DNA of 64,000 nt from Halapricum desulfuricans (GTDB taxonomy: Archaea > Halobacteriota > Halobacteria > Halobacteriales > Haloarculaceae): assembly GCF_017094505.1 (NCBI RefSeq), contig NZ_CP064787.1, positions 1,488,001-1,552,000 of the forward strand, given 5' to 3'. Positions 52,832 to 61,716 of the stretch are shown piece by piece (the stretch's first letter is position 1; each line of letters begins with the position of its first letter). The notes beneath the pieces were generated by a model. The model did no database searches. It had not been told where the DNA came from and saw only the letters and a program-made list of their open reading frames with translations. The position numbers were made by a program, and so were the translations under genes.

Positions 52832-54105
52832 TCGACGGGTTCGGCCGTCCCGGCCGAGGTACTCGAGCGGTCGGGGACATCGACCTCGCGGATCGGCGTC
52901 GCGAACGCGTACAGCAGCGCGCCACCGGCCAGAAAGCAGGCCCCGAGCGCGGCGACGGCGGCGATCGGCGTAAACAGATCTGCGAACGCGCCGCTTCCGA
53001 CGCGGAACGGGACGCCGGCGACCGCTCGAACCATCGCGATCGCAGAGATGACCGTGGCACGACCCACCGAGCCGATGTGGTCGTTGATATACCGACTCGA
53101 GATCGGGAATATCAGACTGTTCGACCCTTTCATCACGAAGAACATCGGGAAGACGGCGACGGGGGCGAACACGGGCACCAGATAGAAGACGGCGATCCCG
53201 ACCGGCAGCAGCAACATCGCTTTGCGGACGCCGAGACGGGACTCCACCTCGGCGGCGTAATCACTGCCGATAGCTGACACGCCCATGAACGAGGCGTAGA
53301 AGAACCCGAGCGTCGCGGCTTCCTCGATACCGTAGGTCGCCAGCACTGCACCGAACGACTGTTCGAGCGCGTCGCGAACCACCGGCTGGATGTACATGTC
53401 AGCGGTCATCAACGCGCCGGAGAACAGCGACAGGTAGACCACGAACCACCGCAGCTCCCGGCTCGTGATCCGATCCCTGATAGTCGGTAACGCCTCGAGC
53501 ATCGAGAGGCTCCCGCCTTCGACCTGACGCTCGCCGTCGGCGGCGTAGGCGGCGTTTTTCGGCAGGCGGACGACGAGACCGACGTTGAGCACGCTGAGCG
53601 CGACGGCGGCGTAGAAGGGGTAGTACGGGTCGGCGACGTACAGCAGTCCGCCGGCGATCATCGTGATCGCCCGGACGCCTTTCGAAATCGCGCCTGCACG
53701 GCCGGAGATCCGCGTGTACTCGCCCTCGATGTCGTGTTCCTGCAGGGTGTCATACAGCCAGGCGCTTCCGCTTCCGGAGACGAACGTCTGCCCGAACGAG
53801 AGCGTCCCGAAGACGAACAGGAATCCCCAGAAGTCGGTAGCGAGTAGATAGCCCACGTTGGAGATCAGGAACATGACGGCCGCGATGACGAGGCTGTTGC
53901 GACGACCGATCCGATCGCCGACGTACCCAGTCGGGATCTCCCCGCCGACGACGACGAGGGCCTGTATCGTCGCGATGATCCCGATTTCGGTGTAACTCAG
54001 GCCGTTCAACAGCAGAAAGAGCGTGTAGATCGGATAAGTAAAGCCCGGGCCGCTGGTCGCGCGGTACAGGTAATACTTCAGAACAGTAGGGGACGGATCT
54101 GACAT
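52828..54105 (-). CDS. MFS transporter
   Basis: A 425-residue protein with about 12 membrane helices. Motif A-like GYVGDRIGRRNSLVIAA follows helix 2 and the N-terminal TSGPGFTYPIYTLFLLLNGLSYTEIGIIATI fits the family. No substrate-specific signature, so the cargo (drug, sugar, metabolite) is unknown. C-terminal tail Ser/Thr/Glu-rich. The start at 54105 follows the divergent region before the GNATs. Confidence 0.88.
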   Translation of the reverse strand: MSDPSPTVLKYYLYRATSGPGFTYPIYTLFLLLNGLSYTEIGIIATIQALVVVGGEIPTGYVGDRIGRRNSLVIAAVMFLISNVGYLLATDFWGFLFVFGTLSFGQTFVSGSGSAWLYDTLQEHDIEGEYTRISGRAGAISKGVRAITMIAGGLLYVADPYYPFYAAVALSVLNVGLVVRLPKNAAYAADGERQVEGGSLSMLEALPTIRDRITSRELRWFVVYLSLFSGALMTADMYIQPVVRDALEQSFGAVLATYGIEEAATLGFFYASFMGVSAIGSDYAAEVESRLGVRKAMLLLPVGIAVFYLVPVFAPVAVFPMFFVMKGSNSLIFPISSRYINDHIGSVGRATVISAIAMVRAVAGVPFRVGSGAFADLFTPIAAVAALGACFLAGGALLYAFATPIREVDVPDRSSTSAGTAEPVD

Positions 54106-54132
54106 CTGTCGTGTCGGGGGGTTTTGCTCTCG

Positions 54133-54699
54133 TCAGTCCAGCCACTCCTCGGCGAGCAGCCCGTAGCGGCGACTGTCGACGTACTCGCCGTCGTAGAAGG
54201 TCTCCTTGCGGAACGATCCCTCCTGCTCGAAACCCAGCGACTCGAGAACGGCCTGGGAGGCGTCGTTGGGTTCGATCACCATCGCCCAGACCTTGTTGAG
54301 CCGTCGCTGGCCGAAGGCGTGATCCAGCAGGAGCTCGGTCGCCTCGGTGACGTAGCCGTTGCCCTGCTGATCGGGCGCGATCCAGTACATCAGCATTCCG
54401 GACCCGTGTGGCTCGTTGATCCACGGGATGCCGATCTCGCCGACGCGAGTCAGTCCGTCTTCGTCGCCGGTTCGCATCGCCTCGCGATCGCCCGCACAGA
54501 TCAGAAACGCCATGCCGTCGTCGTCGTACACACGCTCTTCGAAGTGCTGTTCGACCTGTTGCCGGTTCCGCGGTGAGACGTCAGTCAGCGGCCGCCGGAT
54601 CGCTTTCTCGTTGCGGTGCCGCTCGAAGAACTCGTAGTCCTCTTGCTCCCAGGTGTGGAGGCTGACAGACTCACCACGAAGGAACGCGGGGCCGGGCAT
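54133..54699 (-). CDS. GNAT N-acetyltransferase (RimJ/RimL-like), copy 2
   Basis: A 188-residue acetyltransferase with MPGPAFLRGESVSLHTWEQEDYEF as N-terminus, the acetyl-CoA segment MYWIAPDQQGNGYVTEATELLLDHAF (QxxGxG-like) and EPNDASQAVLESLGFEQEG. Tandem paralogue of the next gene; both open MPGP..... The ATG overlaps the upstream stop by 1 nt (TGATG, 54699). Confidence 0.87.
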   Translation of the reverse strand: MPGPAFLRGESVSLHTWEQEDYEFFERHRNEKAIRRPLTDVSPRNRQQVEQHFEERVYDDDGMAFLICAGDREAMRTGDEDGLTRVGEIGIPWINEPHGSGMLMYWIAPDQQGNGYVTEATELLLDHAFGQRRLNKVWAMVIEPNDASQAVLESLGFEQEGSFRKETFYDGEYVDSRRYGLLAEEWLD

Positions 54700-55232
54700 C
54701 AGCGATCCCTCCACTCGGATTCGAGCAGTCCATAGCGGAGCGTGTCGACGTACGTGCCGTTCTGGAAGGCGGCCTCGCGGAACCGCCCCTCGCGGGAGAA
54801 CCCGAGCGACTCGAGCAGGCCGCGGGAAGCGTCGTTCGTGGCGAGACAGTCCGCGCGGACGCGGTGGAGGCGAAGTTCCTCGAAGCCGTATTCGAGCAAC
54901 AGCGAGACCGCCTCTCGGCCGAACCCCTCGCCCTGGTGTTCAGGCAGGATCCAGTAGGCGAGATCGGCCACGCCGTCACCTTCCCGGAGGTCGGGGAACA
55001 TCACTGCGCCGACGGTCGCTTCGTCCGCCGACGCGACGAACCAGCGACTGTCGCCGCCGGATATCGTCTCTTCGTGGAACTCTTCGAGCGCCTCGCGGTT
55101 CTGCTGTGTGTCGAGACACAGCGGCACCCGCAGGTCTGGATCGTTTCGGGCGCGGGCGAACGCGTCGAGATCGTCTTCCTCGACAGGATGGAGGGACACG
55201 CGCTCGCCGGACTGGAAGGTCGGACCGGGCAT
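54699..55232 (-). CDS. GNAT N-acetyltransferase (RimJ/RimL-like), copy 1
   Basis: A 177-residue protein with MPGPTFQSGERVSLHPVEEDDLDAFARARNDPDLRV, then LAYWILPEHQGEGFGREAVSLLLEYGF as the acetyl-CoA loop and NDASRGLLESLGFSREG. A TATA-like box lies about 24 nt upstream on the minus strand (55251-55260). The two GNATs probably share a transcript; substrates unknown. Confidence 0.87.
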   Translation of the reverse strand: MPGPTFQSGERVSLHPVEEDDLDAFARARNDPDLRVPLCLDTQQNREALEEFHEETISGGDSRWFVASADEATVGAVMFPDLREGDGVADLAYWILPEHQGEGFGREAVSLLLEYGFEELRLHRVRADCLATNDASRGLLESLGFSREGRFREAAFQNGTYVDTLRYGLLESEWRDR

Positions 55233-55342
55233 GCCATTCCGTTCTGGAGGAGTATAGAAAGCATTTGTGGGGTCGTGACGCGTGTTAGCATTCGTTTACC
55301 CGGAGTCACGCCGCCCGACCTCGCCCGTTCGCCCCCGGTTTC

Positions 55343-55520
55343 GATCGTCTTCGAGGGCGTGACTCCCGAGACGACCGTGACGGCCAACCCCGCCCATCCG
55401 GCGGGCGACGACGAAGTCCCGCTGACCGAAGACGTTCTCGCCGACGGTGGGTCGGCCTCCGGCGGCGACGCGCAGCTCGGAGCGGTCTGCCGTGACGACG
55501 ACAGCGGACGCGGTAGCGAC
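55343..55520 (+). pseudogene. 3' fragment of a second cysE copy
   Basis: Codes in one frame for [35 protein letters not shown] ... DDDSGRG. CysE at 52027-52199 has [29 protein letters not shown] ... DDDSGLG at its C-terminus. The hexapeptide core is absent, there is no start, and the frame continues past the expected stop. The remainder of the 343-bp gap 55233-55575 (GNAT promoter at the left, PTS IIB end at the right) shows nothing else I can name. Confidence 0.75.
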
Positions 55521-55575
55521 TACCGGCGAGTGATTCGACACGGCGTGTCTCGAAAGAGCCGGCAGCCGAATCCCG

Positions 55576-56049
55576 CTACGAGAACAGCTGCTTGATCTTT
55601 CCGAGGAGTCCCGTGCTCTGGTCGCTCCCGGCAGACCGCTCCGACGCCGTGTCCGCCCCGGACTCCGTCGGGGCCGTCCCGGCTTCGTCCGCTGTTGCTT
55701 CCGGGGCCGTCTCGGCCCCGTCCCCGGATCCCGAAGCTGTCGCCCCTTCGGCCTTCTCGGCGGCCTGCTGTAGCAGGTCTTCGGCCTCGTTGATCGCGTC
55801 CGCCACGGGGGCTTTGACGAGTGGTTTCCCCTCGAAGCGGTCACGGCTGACCGACGTGTCCGCGGCGATGATGACCGCGTCGGCCGCCGAGATCTCCTCG
55901 GCTGTGAGCTCGTTTTCGGCCCCCATCGCACCCTGTATCTCGACGGTGATCTCGTGCCCGAGCGCTTCGGCGGCCTGTTCGAGTCCCTCCGCGCCCATCT
56001 GGCTGTGTGCGATACCTGTCGGACATGACGTGACTGCGACGAACTTCAT
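55576..56049 (-). CDS. ptfB: fructose PTS enzyme IIB
   Basis: A 157-residue protein. The first ~100 residues are the fructose-type IIB domain: MKFVAVTSCPTGIAHSQMGAEGL with the phosphorylated Cys (C9) and VIIAADTSVSRDRFEGKPLVKAPV. The last ~50 residues are an Ala/Glu/Thr/Gly-rich linker ending GLLGKIKQLFS, a possible short amphipathic helix. Overlaps the ptsI stop by 4 nt. Last gene of ptfC-ptfA-ptsH-ptsI-ptfB. Confidence 0.92.
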   Translation of the reverse strand: MKFVAVTSCPTGIAHSQMGAEGLEQAAEALGHEITVEIQGAMGAENELTAEEISAADAVIIAADTSVSRDRFEGKPLVKAPVADAINEAEDLLQQAAEKAEGATASGSGDGAETAPEATADEAGTAPTESGADTASERSAGSDQSTGLLGKIKQLFS

Positions 56050-57740
56050 GTATTATCTGTTATCAATTCGTCAACCTCGTCCTTGGTGCTCGATGCAAGC
56101 GCCCGCTCCGCGAACTCCCGTGCCTCGGCCGTATCGACGGTGACGACGTTTTCTTTCACGTCCGGGATCGTGACTGCACTCATGCTCAACTCGTCCAGCC
56201 CCAGTCCGAGCAACAGCTCCGTCAGTTCGGGGTCGCCCGCCATCTCGCCGCACATCCCGATCCAGGCGTCGCCGGCGTGAGCCGCATCGACGGCTCGATC
56301 GATCGCGCGCAACACGGCCGGATCTCGCGGGTTGTGGAGGTGTGCGACGGCCTCGTTCTGGCGTGAGGCGGCCATCACGTACTGCGTGAGGTCGTTGGTC
56401 CCGATGCTGAAGAAATCGAGCCGCTCGGCCAGCTGTTCGCCCATGAACACCGCGGCCGGCGTCTCGACCATCACGCCCAGTTCGGGCGTCTCGTATTCGA
56501 GCCCGTCCTCGTCCAGTTCCGCCCGCACGTCTTCGATCACGGCGAGGCTCCGGTCGACTTCCTCGACCGTCGCGACCATCGGGAACATCACGGCCAGCTC
56601 GCCGTCGCCCTCGGCACCCGCCCGCAGGAGCGCCCGCAGCTGGGTCCGGAACAGCTCCGCGTCGGGCCCGAGCGACCGGCGGATCCCCCGCGTCCCGAGG
56701 AACGGGTTTTCCTCCTCCTCGGCGTCGACGTAGGGGATCGGTTTGTCACCACCGATATCGAGCGTTCGCACGACCACGCGCCCCTCCGGGAACGCGTCCA
56801 GCGCCTCGACGTAGGTCTCGAGCTGTTCGTCCTCGTCCGGCGGCGTCTCCCGGTCGAGAAACAGGAACTCCGTCCGGAACAGTCCGACAGCGTCGGCGCC
56901 CTGCGCGACTGCACCCTCCAGTTCCGCGGCGGTGCCGATGTTGGCTGCGACCTCGACGGGCTCGCCGTCCGCCGTCTCGACGCGTTCGGACCGGATCTCG
57001 ACGTCTCGGCTCTCCGCGGCGCGCTCGCGGGTCTCCTCGTCGGGATCGACGACCACCTCGCCGGCCTCGCCGTCGACGACGACCTCGGCGTCGGCCTCGA
57101 TCTCCAGCAGGTCCTCGCCGACGCCGACGACGGCGGGGATCCCGATCGACCGGGCGAAAATCGCCGCGTGGGAGGTCCGTCCGCCCTTTGCAGTCGCGAA
57201 GCCGGCCACGCGCTCGGGGTCGAGCTGTGCGGTGTCACTTGGCGTGAGCATCTCCGCGAGCAGGACCGTGCCCTCCGGAAGTTCCGACAGGTCGAGGCGC
57301 TCGGAGCCGGTGACGATCCGGAGCAGCCGGTCGCGGATGTCTCGCAGGTCGTCCGCGCGTTCGGCCATCCGACCGCCCGCCGCTTCCATCTGCTCGATCG
57401 CACTTTCGAACCCCTCCCGGACGGCGTGTTCGGCCGGCAAGCCCTCGTCGATGGCGTCCTCGACGGCACCCGTGATCTGGGGGTCGTCCAGGAACTGCAG
57501 ATGCGCATCGAAGATTTCCGCCTCGTCCTCGCCGACCTCCTCGGCGGTCCGGTCGCGCTCGGCCTGCAACTCCTCGCGGGCGGCGTCGAGCGCCGTCTCG
57601 AAGCGGTCGTGTTCGGTATCAGTATCGACCTCCTCGGGCGCGGGCGGTTCCGGGAGGTCGACCTCCTGGTCGTACCAGACGACGGTCCCGACACCCGAGA
57701 GAGGCGTGACACCGATCCCCTCGAGGCGGCGTTCACTCAT
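56046..57740 (-). CDS. ptsI: PTS enzyme I (PEP-protein phosphotransferase)
   Basis: A 564-residue protein. N-terminal HPr-binding/phosphohistidine domain with GGRTSHAAIFARSIGIPAVVGVG (phospho-His), C-terminal PEP-binding TIM barrel with GTNDLTQYVMAASRQN and MCGEMAGDPELTELLLGLGLDELSMS (catalytic Cys). It passes phosphate from PEP to HPr. Overlaps ptsH by 8 bp. Confidence 0.95.
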   Translation of the reverse strand: MSERRLEGIGVTPLSGVGTVVWYDQEVDLPEPPAPEEVDTDTEHDRFETALDAAREELQAERDRTAEEVGEDEAEIFDAHLQFLDDPQITGAVEDAIDEGLPAEHAVREGFESAIEQMEAAGGRMAERADDLRDIRDRLLRIVTGSERLDLSELPEGTVLLAEMLTPSDTAQLDPERVAGFATAKGGRTSHAAIFARSIGIPAVVGVGEDLLEIEADAEVVVDGEAGEVVVDPDEETRERAAESRDVEIRSERVETADGEPVEVAANIGTAAELEGAVAQGADAVGLFRTEFLFLDRETPPDEDEQLETYVEALDAFPEGRVVVRTLDIGGDKPIPYVDAEEEENPFLGTRGIRRSLGPDAELFRTQLRALLRAGAEGDGELAVMFPMVATVEEVDRSLAVIEDVRAELDEDGLEYETPELGVMVETPAAVFMGEQLAERLDFFSIGTNDLTQYVMAASRQNEAVAHLHNPRDPAVLRAIDRAVDAAHAGDAWIGMCGEMAGDPELTELLLGLGLDELSMSAVTIPDVKENVVTVDTAEAREFAERALASSTKDEVDELITDNT

Positions 57741-58008
57741 CGTACTCGTCCTCCGGCGTCGTGAGGACCTTCTCCAGCGCGTCGAGCGCCGCTTCGGCGT
57801 CGGGGCCGTCGGCGATCAGCCGGACCGCCTCGCCCTGTTCGGCGGCCATGCTCGATACTGCGAGCATGCTGCGCGCGTCGACGGGCTCCGCGCCGTCGGT
57901 GGCGATCTGCAGCTCGGACTCGAACTCGTTGGCGGTCTCTACGAGCTTCGAGGCGGGTCGGGCGTGCAATCCTGCTTCCGGGACGATGGTGACGGTTCGC
58001 TCCATCAT
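57733..58008 (-). CDS. ptsH: PTS phosphocarrier protein HPr
   Basis: A 91-residue (or 90, second ATG) protein with IVPEAGLHARPASKLVETANEF, where His15 (counting from the first Met) is the phosphorylation site; no HPr kinase-type Ser46 pattern is certain. The start overlaps the ptfA stop (two ATGs at 58008/58005). A short acidic C-terminus TPEDEYDE. Confidence 0.94.
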   Translation of the reverse strand: MMERTVTIVPEAGLHARPASKLVETANEFESELQIATDGAEPVDARSMLAVSSMAAEQGEAVRLIADGPDAEAALDALEKVLTTPEDEYDE

Positions 58009-58469
58009 GTTATAGCATTCGTCAGGACGGTCGTTACCTCTTTCGGCGAATCGGCGGTGTGTAAGTCCTCGCGCACCTCGTCGTTCATCAGCGCCCGCGA
58101 CAGCGAACTCAGGATCTCGAGGTGTTCGGAGCTCTTTGCCTCGGGGACGAGGATCATGAACAGCAGCGTCGCTGGTTTTCCGTCCGGGGCGCCGAAGTCG
58201 ACGCCCTCGCTGGAGCGGGTGAACGCGACGGTCGGCTCGGTCGCGCCGGCTGTCTTGGCGTGGGGGATGCCGATCCCCTTGCCGACGCCCGTCGAGGTCT
58301 CCTCCTCGCGAGCGAGCAGGTCTTCGAGTGCCTGTTCGCGGTCGCTCACGCGACCCGCTTTGACGGCCAGATCGAGCAGGTGCTGGATGACCGCCTCTTT
58401 TTCCGCGGGCGGTTCTTCGAGGGAGACGAGATCCGGCGAGATAACGCGATCTACGGTTTCTTTGTCCAT
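58005..58469 (-). CDS. ptfA: fructose PTS enzyme IIA
   Basis: A 154-residue Nitrogen/fructose IIA family protein with VGKGIGIPHAKTAGATEPTVAF (active His70). It passes phosphate from HPr to IIB. Overlaps ptsH by 1-4 nt. 24 bp after ptfC. Confidence 0.94.
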   Translation of the reverse strand: MDKETVDRVISPDLVSLEEPPAEKEAVIQHLLDLAVKAGRVSDREQALEDLLAREEETSTGVGKGIGIPHAKTAGATEPTVAFTRSSEGVDFGAPDGKPATLLFMILVPEAKSSEHLEILSSLSRALMNDEVREDLHTADSPKEVTTVLTNAIT

Positions 58470-58493
58470 TGTTTGAAATTAGAATGACGGTGG

Positions 58494-59684
58494 TCAGTCC
58501 GCGGTCGCGGTTTCAGCGGCGGTCTCCGCTTCCGGCACGTGGTCGGGCTTGAGTACCGTGACGAGCACGGCGGTGACAATCGCACCGACAGCGATGGATC
58601 CGAGGAACGCAAGCGGTCCGGGGATCGGGCCGCCGCCTCTGGCTAGCGGAAGGACGAAAATACCGCCGTGTGGGGCCGGCATGCCGACGCCCAGTCCCAT
58701 CGACATGGCACTCGCGGTCGCACTGCCGACCATCAGACTCGGAATCACCCGGCCGGGGTCGGACGCGGCGTACGGGATCGCTCCTTCCGTGATGAACGAG
58801 AAGCCCATGACGGTCGCGCTTTTGGCGTTCTCGTACATCTCATCGGGGTACTTGTGCTCGGCCAGGAAGTTCGACAGCGCCATTCCCAGGGGCGGGGTCA
58901 TCCCGGCGATCATCACGGCGGCCATCGGCCCGTAGATCTGCTCGCCGACCAGCCCGACAGAGAAGACGTAGGCGACCTTGTTTACCGGGCCACCCATGTC
59001 GAAGGCCATCATCGCCCCGAGAATCGCCCCGAGGAGCGCTGCTTGCCCTACCGTTCCTGTCCCGGCCGCGTTCTCCAGGGTTTCGAGCCAGCCGGTCAGC
59101 TCGGCGTTCGCGATCGCGACCGGTACCCCGACGGCGAACAACATCACGGGCAAAAGCACGGCCGTCGTCGCGACCGGAATGATCAGCACCGGCATCATCG
59201 GCTGGATCGCGCTCGGTACGTCCAGGTTCTTGAACCACAGAGCGACGTACCCCGCGAGCAGCCCGGCGATGATCGCACCGAGGAATCCCGCTGCAGCGCC
59301 GCCGTCTCCAGCAGGCAGCCCCAGCACGACGTTCGCCTCGGCGAGGACGCCCCCCTGTTGAATCAGGTACGACAGCAGGAAACCGGGGGCGAGGCCCGGG
59401 CGGTCGGCGATGGCGTAGGCGATGTAGCCCCCGAGTATCGGGATCATGATCTCTAAGCCGAGACCGCCCATCTGTGCCAAGAACCACGCGAGTGTTCCCC
59501 GCGCACTCTCTTCGAACATCGTCTCGACGGTCGTCCCCGAGAACGGCAGGGACGCCCACGCGAACCCGAGTGCGAGGAAGATCCCGCCGATCGTCACGAA
59601 CGGGATCATGTACGATACCCCAGTCATCACGTCGTCTTTGAGCGACGTGAGTTTCGCTCTGAAGTCGTCGTTCGAAGTCGACAT
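58494..59684 (-). CDS. ptfC: fructose PTS permease IIC
   Basis: A 396-residue membrane protein with about ten helices and the IIC signatures YMIPFVTIGGIFLALGF, GPMAAVMIAGMTPPLGMAL and MGFSFITEGAIPYAASDPGRVIPSLMVG. It imports fructose as fructose 1-phosphate. First gene of the PTS operon; its promoter region holds repeated sites (59690-59781). Confidence 0.95.
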   Translation of the reverse strand: MSTSNDDFRAKLTSLKDDVMTGVSYMIPFVTIGGIFLALGFAWASLPFSGTTVETMFEESARGTLAWFLAQMGGLGLEIMIPILGGYIAYAIADRPGLAPGFLLSYLIQQGGVLAEANVVLGLPAGDGGAAAGFLGAIIAGLLAGYVALWFKNLDVPSAIQPMMPVLIIPVATTAVLLPVMLFAVGVPVAIANAELTGWLETLENAAGTGTVGQAALLGAILGAMMAFDMGGPVNKVAYVFSVGLVGEQIYGPMAAVMIAGMTPPLGMALSNFLAEHKYPDEMYENAKSATVMGFSFITEGAIPYAASDPGRVIPSLMVGSATASAMSMGLGVGMPAPHGGIFVLPLARGGGPIPGPLAFLGSIAVGAIVTAVLVTVLKPDHVPEAETAAETATAD

Positions 59685-59689
59685 GCTAC

Positions 59690-59781
59690 ATCATGATCGA
59701 TAAACGTCTTGTGAAAAGTAATCTTTGAATACGATCATTTCTTTTTGCCTAGAGCAGTATTATTCCCGATTCGATCATGAT
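59690..59781 (-). promoter_or_regulatory. ptfC promoter region with repeated GATCAT sites
   Basis: Inverted repeats ATCATGATCGA (59690-59700) and TCGATCATGAT (59771-59781), with a further ACGATCAT (59731-59738) between them. The first overlaps the expected transcription start just before the ptfC ATG (59684). The distal copy is part of GATTCGATCAT (59768-59778), which recurs exactly at 61633-61643 upstream of glpR. Function inferred. Confidence 0.5.
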
Positions 59782-59845
59782 AGCACAACATTGTGGGGGA
59801 GTAACAGAGACGAATCAACAGCGAAGGCGATGGCAGGACTGGCGA

Positions 59846-60772
59846 TCAGTCCGATGCCAGCGGGACCGAACGAACGTCGACCTCGTCCCGGAGCGATTTC
59901 AGGTCCTCGAACGACGGCGGGCTCGTGCCGGCAGTCGCGACGACGCGACCGGCGACGGCGATTCCGGTCTTCAGGGCTTCACGCTCGTTCAGACCGCGTT
60001 CCAGCGCCGAGAGGACGCCGGCGAAAAGCGAGTCGCCCGCACCGACGGTGTCGACCACTTCCGTCTCGATGGCCCCGGCGTACAGCGAGACGTCCGGGGT
60101 GACCAGTACCGCACCCTCCGAACCGAGCGACGTGACGACGCGGTCGAACCCTCGATTCAGCAGCTCTTGAGCCGCCGTGACAGCGTCGTCGACGTCCGCT
60201 ATCTCCCGGTCGACCGCCGCTGCCAGCTCCGCCTCGTTTGGCTTGCAGGTGTCGTACGCCGCCGTGAGGTTCGTCAGCACCTCGCCGCCGACGTCGACGT
60301 CGGTCTTCCAGGGGCCGGACCGGGCGATCCGGTCGATCGCGCCCGGTCCAATCCCCGGCGGGAGGCTCCCGGCGACAGCGACCCGGTCCGGGCGCAGCGC
60401 CCCGATCCACTGGAGCAGTTCGTCGACAGCTGCCTCGGTCGCTTTCGGGCCGCTCTCGTTGAATTTGTACTCGCCGTCCGCGGTGAGGACAGTGGTGTTC
60501 ACGCGAGTGGGTGCCGGGACATCGACGAACGTCGTCTCGAAGGGCTCACCGGAGAGCTTCGCTCGGATGAAATCACCGGTGAATCCACCCAGCAAGCCGG
60601 TCGCGACGGTGTCCGAATCCAGCGCAGCCAGGTACTGCGAGACGTTGATTCCCTTCCCGCCGGCATCGAACTGCCCCCCCTCGGTGGCCCGATGGACCCG
60701 TCCGACCTGCGGCGACTCTTCGATGCGTACCGTGTGGTCGACTGCCGGATTGAATGTGACTGTGAGTATCAT
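59846..60772 (-). CDS. pfkB: 1-phosphofructokinase
   Basis: Phosphorylates fructose 1-phosphate to fructose 1,6-bisphosphate. The 308-residue PfkB-family protein has TFNPAVDHTVRI, DAGGKGINVSQYLAAL (signature 1, with Lys), GSLPPGIGPGAIDRIA, and DTVGAGDSLFAGVL (signature 2; catalytic Asp in GAGDS). Overlaps glpR by 4 nt (60769-60772). It lies upstream of ptfC and should be cotranscribed with glpR. Confidence 0.95.
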   Translation of the reverse strand: MILTVTFNPAVDHTVRIEESPQVGRVHRATEGGQFDAGGKGINVSQYLAALDSDTVATGLLGGFTGDFIRAKLSGEPFETTFVDVPAPTRVNTTVLTADGEYKFNESGPKATEAAVDELLQWIGALRPDRVAVAGSLPPGIGPGAIDRIARSGPWKTDVDVGGEVLTNLTAAYDTCKPNEAELAAAVDREIADVDDAVTAAQELLNRGFDRVVTSLGSEGAVLVTPDVSLYAGAIETEVVDTVGAGDSLFAGVLSALERGLNEREALKTGIAVAGRVVATAGTSPPSFEDLKSLRDEVDVRSVPLASD

Positions 60773-61536
60773 GGGTGTCTCGTGACGATAGTGGATACGT
60801 CCGCGCCATCCAGTTCGCTGCGCAGCGAGGCCGGCGGATCCTCGTCGGTGATCAGCAGATCGACGTCCGCGAGCTCCGCGAACTGCGCGAAGCTGCGCTG
60901 TCCGAACTTCGAGGCGTCGGAGACCAGTATCACCCGCTTGGCGTTTTCGACCATGAGGGACTTGATCTCGGCTTCGTCCTCGCTCGGGGTCGACAGCCCC
61001 GCGTCGGGCGCGATCCCGTTCGTCCCCAGGAAAACGAGATCGAAGTTCGTCCGGTGCATGAACTGCTCGGCGGTCGGGCCGACCAGCGCACGGGTCTTCC
61101 CGCGGAGCGTCCCCCCGGTCAGTTTCACCTCGTCGGCCGTGGTCACGAGCTCGTCCGCGAGCAGCGGCGAGTTCGTCACCGCGACGTAGGATCTGTCCTC
61201 CGGCATCCGCTTCGCGATCTGCATCGTCGTCGTCCCGCCGTCGAAGAACGCGATCTCGTCCTCCAGGACCTCCTCGATGGCGCGATCAGCGATGGCCTGC
61301 TTGCTTTCGAGGTTCCGTATCTCCCTCTGTCTGTAGGACTGTTCCGCCCCGACCTTGTCGACCGGGACGGCACCACCATGTGACCGGTCGATGAGCCCCT
61401 CCTGTTCGAGCGTAGTGAGATCGCGGCGGATCGTCGGTTTCGAGTAGTCGAGCTCCTCGGCAAGTTCGGATACCGAACAGCCGCCGCGTTCGTTGACGAG
61501 ATCCACGATCGTCCGCCGGCGTTTTTCCGGAAGCAT
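60769..61536 (-). CDS. glpR: DeoR-family regulator GlpR
   Basis: A 255-residue regulator. The N-terminal helix-turn-helix (EKRRRTIVDLVNERGGCSVSELAEELDYSKPTIRRDLTTLEQEGLI) is typical of DeoR repressors; the C-terminal domain (ISOCOT type, with FFDGGTTTMQIAKRM) binds a sugar phosphate. By analogy with the Haloferax fructose operon it should respond to a phosphorylated hexose and repress pfkB/PTS genes. ATG at 61536; a GTG at 61557 is possible but would place the inverted repeat at 61555-61573 inside the coding region. Confidence 0.93.
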   Translation of the reverse strand: MLPEKRRRTIVDLVNERGGCSVSELAEELDYSKPTIRRDLTTLEQEGLIDRSHGGAVPVDKVGAEQSYRQREIRNLESKQAIADRAIEEVLEDEIAFFDGGTTTMQIAKRMPEDRSYVAVTNSPLLADELVTTADEVKLTGGTLRGKTRALVGPTAEQFMHRTNFDLVFLGTNGIAPDAGLSTPSEDEAEIKSLMVENAKRVILVSDASKFGQRSFAQFAELADVDLLITDEDPPASLRSELDGADVSTIVTRHP

Positions 61537-61554
61537 ATCTGTTTCGCGTATAAT

Positions 61555-61573
61555 CACTCGTAATTACCGAGTG
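61555..61573. promoter_or_regulatory. glpR operator/promoter candidate
   Basis: CACTCG-TAATTAC-CGAGTG is a perfect 6-bp inverted repeat with a 7-nt centre. Its A/T centre is about 28 nt before the glpR ATG and can serve as the TATA box, so a bound repressor would block it. Farther upstream, at 61633-61643, is GATTCGATCAT, the same 11 bp as upstream of ptfC. Function inferred. Confidence 0.5.
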
Positions 61574-61716
61574 GGCATACTTTTTTCCTTCGTATCTGAT
61601 TGTTTTCTATCGCAAAACGCCGATTCTTCGCTGATTCGATCATCACGGACGGGCTGCTCTCGGCGAGAACTGCTATCGGAGGGCGGTACCGGATCGGGGA
61701 TCTTCGGACACGAGTA

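Noticed and set aside
54864-55595. 243-residue plus-strand ORF over the GNAT and the cysE fragment
   Set aside because: Antisense to a real GNAT gene at its left part; only the short cysE-like 3' part is meaningful.
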